DNA of 64,000 bases from Rhipicephalus microplus. Its lineage: Eukaryota > Arthropoda > Arachnida > Ixodida > Ixodidae. A program made the position numbers and the translations under genes. The notes beneath the pieces were generated by a model. It made no database searches. It had not been told where the DNA came from and was given only the letters and a program-made list of their open reading frames with translations. The stretch covers positions 188,078,491-188,142,490 of the forward strand of contig NC_134702.1 in assembly GCF_043290135.1 (NCBI RefSeq). Direction: 5' to 3'. This document shows, piece by piece, positions 58,700 through 64,000 of the stretch; the stretch's first letter is position 1; every line of letters begins with the position of its first letter.

Positions 58700-59187
58700 G
58701 TGTAGCGACACCACGGACCCGAGCTAACGGGAGAGTTTCTACTCCCTCCCACGCCTAGCCGTGCGTGGCTTTGCCGTGTCTGGGGAAAAGGGTATCCTGG
58801 GGGTTGAGCTGACGCTGGGTGATTGGACCTTTAAGGCCCCCCGGCAGAGGCAACACACTCCTTTGGCCCCGGCTTCACGTAGACGGCACCCCTGGGCTGA
58901 CCCACCCAGGGGAAATCGGCAGTCGCCTTTTCCTATCTCTCTCTTCCTACATCTTCGTCTTTTGTTCTCACTTTACATCTTTCCTGTATTCTCCTCACTT
59001 CATTTTACTTCCAATTTTTCCTGGCGGCAAGGGTTAACCTAGTGTAAATATCCAACCTTGGGTAGATATATTAGGTTATAGTGGCCATGTACGGCTGGCG
59101 CCTGCGCCTCCTTCGTGTCTCGCAGCGTCCCCTTGTTGGGCTCGGTGGTGGGTGGCTGGCATGGCCGCCGAATAAGCTACCAAATTT
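58700..59187 (+). promoter_or_regulatory. 5' untranslated region of the I-clade LINE
   Basis: G/C-rich at first, with the partly palindromic GGGAGAGTTTCTACTCCCTCC and CACCCCTGGG...CCCAGGGG stretches, then C/T-rich to about 59030. Such LINEs carry their promoter inside this region. No initiator can be fixed by eye. Confidence 0.5.
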
Positions 59188-60174
59188 ATGGGAACACCTA
59201 GCCCTCTCACAACCAATCGCCCTTCCAAGAGGTGGCGCACCGATGCAATATTTGAATTTCTGCCAAACAAGAAAGATAACTTCTCTAAATACCACATTAT
59301 CCACTGTGAAAGTACAGAAAAGAAAGCTAGAAGCATTTCACCTTTCCTTGGGTCAAAATGTCTTATAGAAACGCTGGGCGCAGGCTACAAGGCCACAAAG
59401 ACCGCCAGTGGTGACCTGTTACTTGAATTAAAAGACAACGCACAGTACCAGAGACTACATAAACTCACAGCATTTGGGGATCAGCCTATCACAATCACAC
59501 CACATCGAACTATGAACACCGTGAAGGGTGTTGTATCAGATGGAGACCTGATAGACCTCTATGATGATGAACTTCTAACAGGCTGGAAAGAGGAAAAAAA
59601 ATGTCATTCAGGTGCAGCGTATCAAAATAAGAAAAGAAAATAAGGAAATCCCAACGAAGCACATTATACTCACTTTCGCATCTAGCACCCTCCCCACTGA
59701 AATAGCAACAGGATATCTTAAACTGCCAGTTAGACCATACATACCCAACCCACGGCGCTGCTTTAAGTGTCAGAGGTGCGGGCACGGCTCCCAGAGCTGC
59801 CGAGGACAGCTTACCTGCGCGAAATGCGGCACCAAAGGTCATACCGCTGACGATGACTGTCAGCTACAAGTCCACTGCGCAAACTGTGAGGGTGACCATC
59901 CTGCATATGGCCTGGAAAATGGAAAAAAGAAATTATTAATACAAAGTTTAAATTGAACATAAGCTTCCGTGAAGCGCGGCAGCGCGTTTCCCCGCATTTT
60001 GCTGGGAACACATCGTATGCCGAAGTGGTGCGAGGGGGGTCAGCACCACTTCGGTTTTCGGCAATGCCTTGGACCACGCCCAGCGTGCCGAGGCAAACGC
60101 CACAAGCCCCCATGGGGGAGCAGCCTCGGCTGCCCCACCCTCCTTCAATACAGCCCCAACGAAGGCCCCTGTGA
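59188..60174 (+). pseudogene. LINE ORF1 (gag-like, three zinc knuckles), frameshifted
   Basis: The RNA-binding partner of the LINE polymerase. It starts MGTPSPLTTNRPSKRWRTDA at 59188. The middle region has an RRM-like alternation (FLGSKCLIETLGAGYK, DLLLELKDNAQY). After a frameshift near 59610 come three knuckles: CFKCQRCGHGSQSC, CAKCGTKGHTADDDC and CANCEGDHPAY (59757-59915). A second frameshift near 59900 leads to LNISFREARQRVSPHFAG and a proline-rich tail. The knuckle Cys and His residues are intact. Confidence 0.85.
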
Positions 60175-60491
60175 ACCTTGGCAGCAGCCAGGGCACCACA
60201 CAAACTAAAGAGGTCCCCTCGACCTCCAGCCCGGTGGGGTTTAAGGCTCTGTCTGTCACGACGAAGCCTACAACGAAAACAACATTATCTGTCGTCTCTC
60301 CTGAGGCGATGGACACATCAACTGCGCCGGCGCAGACTGCGCCAAAGGAGCGGCGGGGTTCCCTCGACCGCTCTAAAAAAAGACAAAACGGTAATTACAG
60401 GGCCTTCTAAAGGCTCTGTAAGATAAGTCACTTCTCTCTTTAGACACCAGCCACACTCATTTCGTACACACAGCACTTCTTCACTCCCATA

Positions 60492-63062
60492 ATGGAGACA
60501 CAAATTATACAATGGAACGTCAGAGGACTACTTCGAAACCTCGACGATGTCCAAGAACTTTTACGCAAACATTCTCCAAAAGTGCTGTGTGTACAGGTAA
60601 CACACTTAAAATTCAAGAATACAAATTTTTTGCGTCAGTATGTTGTCTTCCGAAAGGACAGAGATGATGCTGTAGCGTTATCTTGTGGTGTAGCCATTAT
60701 TGTTAATCGAGGAGTAGCATGTAGTCATCTATCACTACTAACATCCTTAGAGGCAGTGGCTGTTCGAGCAGTTCTATTGAATAAGCTCGTCACCATCTGC
60801 TCTCTATACATACCACCGCAACACCGCCTGGAAAAACATGATTTCCAGTCTTTAATAGATGAGTTACCAGAACTTTATCTTGTTCTAGGGGACCTGAATG
60901 CGCACAGCGGTTTATGGGGTGACTGTCGATGTGATGCACGAGGTCGTCTCATCGAACAGTTCCTCTTTTCATCAGGTGCTTGTCTGTTGAATAGGAAAGA
61001 GGCAACATATTATAACCTTGCAAACAATACTTACTCCTCCATAGATCTCAGTATCGCATCTCCTTCACTCGTACCAATACTTCAGTGGAAAGTCATAAAA
61101 AATCCATACGGAAGTGACCATTTTCCTTTAGTATTGAGTACACCAATAATATATGAATGTCCGCCACATGTTCCCAAATGGCTGGTAAACAAAGCCGACT
61201 GGGAACAATTTTAAAAGATTACACACTTAAGTTGGACCGACATATGCGGATTAGGCATAGACGAAGATGTGCAGTACTTCATGGCTTTTCTTACTGACGC
61301 AGCAGCCAAGTGCAATCCACAAACATCTGGACTGCCCGGCAAACGACACGTCCCGTGGTGGAACACTGAGTGTCAGAATGCGCGAAAGGAGCAGAACAGG
61401 GCATGGAGGTTAGTGCGCAACTCGCTGACAGCGGAAAACCTTGAGAGCTTTAAGAAAATAAAATTTCAAGGCAGGAGAACGCGTCGGCAGGCCAGAAGAG
61501 AAAGCTGGCACAAGTTTTTATCAGGGATAAGTTCATATACACAAGAGGCTAAAGTCTGGGACATGGTTCGTAGGGTAGCAGAAAGACAAGTACACTCACT
61601 CCCACTCGTAAACACACAGGGTGACAGCCTGGAAGATCAGGCGAACTTCCTCGGTGCACACTACGAGCAAGTGTCTAGCTCGTCACACTATACTGAAGTT
61701 TTCCAAAGATATAAAGCAAGGATAGACAAACAGAAACTAGAATATAAGTGCACAAGACACGAGGCATACAACCAACCTTTCAACTTAACTGAGCTACAAA
61801 CATCACTAAACTCCAGCAGTAATTCTGCACCAGGCTACGACCGTGTCACGTATGAAATGTTGAAAAACCTGCCGGCTAAAACGCGAAAAACTTTACTCTC
61901 TCTATACAATGCTATCTGGCTTTCTGGCACCATCCCTGCTTTCTGGAAAGAGGCTATTGTTATCCCTATTTTGAAACAGGGCAAGGACCCTTCCTCAGTT
62001 TCAAGTTATAGGCCCATTGCACTAACCATCTGCCTTTGTAAACTTTTTGAAAAAGTGATAAACCGCCGACTTTTACATTTCCTTGAAACACACAATCTGC
62101 TTGACCAGTTCCAGTGTGGGTTTCGAGAGGGTAGATCCACCACCGACCATTTGGTGCGTATCGAGGCACAGATCCGAGACGCCTTTGTCCACAAACAATA
62201 CTTCCTCTCAGTGTTTCTCGATATAGAGAAGGCTTACGGCACAACATGGCGTTTTGGCATATTAAGAGACTTGTCTCACCTGGGTGTGCGCGGTAGAATG
62301 CTTTACATAATCGAGAGTTACTTGTCCAATCGGAAATTCCGTGTTCGTGTGGGCAGTATTCTCTCCCAAACATTTGTGCAAGAAACGGGAGTACCGCAAG
62401 GTGGTGTACTTAGTTGTACACTTTTTATTATTAAAATGAATTCCTTGCACTTGTCCATCCCCCGCAATGTGTTCTATTGTACATATGTCGACGACGTTCA
62501 GCTTGGCTTCAAGTCATGCAACTTGGCAATGTGTGAGCGGCAGGTTCAGCTGGGTTTAAACAAGCTCTCCAAATGGGCAGAGGAAAACGGATTCCGGCTG
62601 AACCCAGAAAAAAGCACGTGTGTCTTGTTCTCCCGAAAAAGAGGCGTGCATTCAGAACCTGACATTGAACTGAACGGTCAACGCCTGTCTGTCAATGCGG
62701 AGCATAAATTCTTAGGCTTAATCTTGGACAACAAGCTGACATTTGTACCACACATCAAGTATTTAAAAACAAAATGTTTAAAAGCCATGAGTGTTATAAA
62801 AGTGTTGTCACGTACTACGTGGGGTAGTGACAGGCAATGCCTGATGAACCTGTATAGAAGCCTCATTCGCACCCGCTTAGATTATGGGGCCGTTGTCTAT
62901 CAGTCTGCTACTCAAAGTGCCTTGAAGATGCTGGACCCCGTGCGCCATTTGGGCATCCGCCTTTCTACGGGTGCTTTTCGCACCAGCCCCGTAGAAAGCC
63001 TTTATGTTGAGTCATATGAGTGGTCACTTCATCTGCAGAGAACTTACATGTCCTTTGTTTGA
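60492..63062 (+). pseudogene. LINE ORF2: endonuclease and reverse transcriptase, one internal stop
   Basis: One frame from 60492 to 63062 with a single TAA at 61212-61214. Endonuclease: IIQWNVRG, then CVQVTHL, where the catalytic Glu expected before Thr-His is Val; GDLNAHSGLWG and SDHFP keep the Asp, Asn and His. After the stop, the polymerase region has SSYRPIALTICLCKLFEK, QCGFREGRSTTDHL, FLDIEKAYGTTW (motif A; the catalytic Asp is kept, but the usual Asp after Ala-Tyr is Gly), GVPQGGVLSCTLF (motif B) and YVDDVQ (motif C). The 597-codon polymerase block is otherwise open. Confidence 0.9.
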
Positions 63063-63279
63063 TTTCCTTAAGGTGAAAGCAGACAAGTAGCACCCCTCAT
63101 ACTCTACAAATAATGATTTGTTGAGCTCAACTCTGTTTCAAAACAGGCCTTCGAAGAGGCAGCCCTTCTCAGTTCACCTGAAGAGTCTAGCTGAGGAAAC
63201 TGGAGTCTCACTTGAACACAGCTTAATGGCTCCTGTAGCATACCCGCCAACGTGGTAGTGGCAGACTATAGAGTGCGAT

Positions 63280-63880
63280 GTGTCTTTCCTAGAAGTTACT
63301 AAACATGCGCCTATTGCCCATATCCGAACATACTTCCTGGAACTTCAACACAAATACACACGTCCTGAGTTCTTTACAGATGCCTCTAAGTCCAACTCTT
63401 CTGTGTCCTATGCTGCTGTTGGCCCTTCCTTTTTGGATGCTGGCCCTCTACATCCAGGCACAAGTATCTTCACAGCGGAAGCTTATGCGATACTTGTGGC
63501 AGCTAAACACATCAAACAAAACAAATACAAAAAACAGTAATTTATACAGACTCCCTCAATGTGGTAACGGCTCTGCACAGTCTTAAAAAACAAAGAACCC
63601 TGTCCTCGTCTCACTCTACTCCATTTTATGCACACTCTACACACTCAACCAACATGTTGTAGTGTGCTGGGTGCCAGGGCACCGTGAGATTCAAGGCAAC
63701 GTGATGGCGGATCAGCTTGCTGCATCCATCCACGAAATCAGTGCCACTACACCCATATCGATCCCGCCCCTTGATCTTAAGCCGTCTCTCAAACGAAAGC
63801 TCAGGGACTACTGGCAGAGCAAGTGGGATAGACACACACAAAACAAGCTACACGTTATCAAGCTACACCTTGGCCATTGA
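63280..63880 (+). pseudogene. LINE RNase H domain, broken
   Basis: Degrades the RNA strand of the RNA/DNA hybrid. The blocks in order are EFFTDASKS (first Asp), FTAEAYAILVA (Glu), VIYTDSLNVVTAL (second Asp) and WVPGHREIQGNVMADQLA (His and last Asp), so all four catalytic acids remain. A frameshift near 63537 and another between 63590 and 63660 separate them. The C-terminal part continues to the CDKC motif at the window end. Confidence 0.85.
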
Positions 63881-64000
63881 CCACCAGTATCAAAATCACG
63901 TCTAACAGAGGTAACACTAACAAGACTCAGGATAGGACACACATACACGACATACACACTTCCTTTGTCCGGTGGCGATCCACCATTGTGTGACAAATGT

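Larger units (their letters stand above)
58700..64000 (+). mobile_element. I-clade LINE, runs off the right edge
   Basis: A non-LTR retrotransposon with a 5' untranslated region (58700-59187), gag-like ORF1, ORF2 with endonuclease and reverse transcriptase, then RNase H and the start of the C-terminal CDKC motif at the window end. RNase H after the polymerase identifies the I group. The 5' region is present, so the copy may be full length, but ORF1 has at least two frameshifts, ORF2 a TAA at 61212-61214 and a TGA at 63060, and RNase H further breaks. The exact 5' border is uncertain. Confidence 0.92.

Overview
The window looks like nuclear DNA of a hard tick, probably a metastriate (Rhipicephalus, Dermacentor, Hyalomma or Amblyomma type). 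The evidence is the many copies of a tRNA-headed SINE that I recognise as the tick family Ruka, interspersed tick-type LINEs, Penelope and pogo/Tigger elements, long dinucleotide microsatellites, and one conserved gene split into small exons by very long introns. Species and chromosome cannot be read from the sequence.

The only host protein gene I can support is a spinster-family (Spns) major facilitator transporter on the + strand. Four exons are visible: 7844-8078, 43971-44170, 48186-48337 and 50322-50388. All have GT/AG borders and compatible phases. Together they encode the N-terminal 218 residues, about five of twelve membrane segments. The introns are about 35.9 kb, 4.0 kb and 2.0 kb, and the last runs more than 13.6 kb past the window end. 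Almost everything else is intron or upstream DNA filled with transposable elements.

Layout. 1-7.57 kb: upstream DNA with one TTAA-flanked MITE and no supported gene. 7.57-8.08 kb: leader with a short uORF, then exon 1. 8.1-43.97 kb: intron 1, with an RTE-like LINE tail, many Ruka SINEs, a second tRNA-derived SINE family, three copies of a LINE with a GGAT-repeat tail (one nearly full-length at 35.4-39.0 kb), a hAT-like MITE with 8-bp target duplication, several fold-back elements, three long dinucleotide arrays and an I-type LINE fragment. 44.2-48.2 kb: intron 2, holding a structurally complete small Ty3/Gypsy element (two 263-bp LTRs, CTTTC target duplication) whose single open frame joins gag directly to integrase. 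48.3-50.3 kb: intron 3. 50.4-64 kb: intron 4, with a TTAA MITE, a decayed Tigger/pogo transposon, a head-to-head pair of Penelope elements invaded by a short Tigger-like element, and an I-clade LINE that runs off the right edge.

There is no operon, CRISPR array, defence island or biosynthetic cluster, and I found no clearly new biological system. The most interesting items are the gag-integrase fusion element, the nested Penelope/Tigger structure, two distant repeats sharing a conserved peptide-like frame, and the well-preserved fold-back elements.
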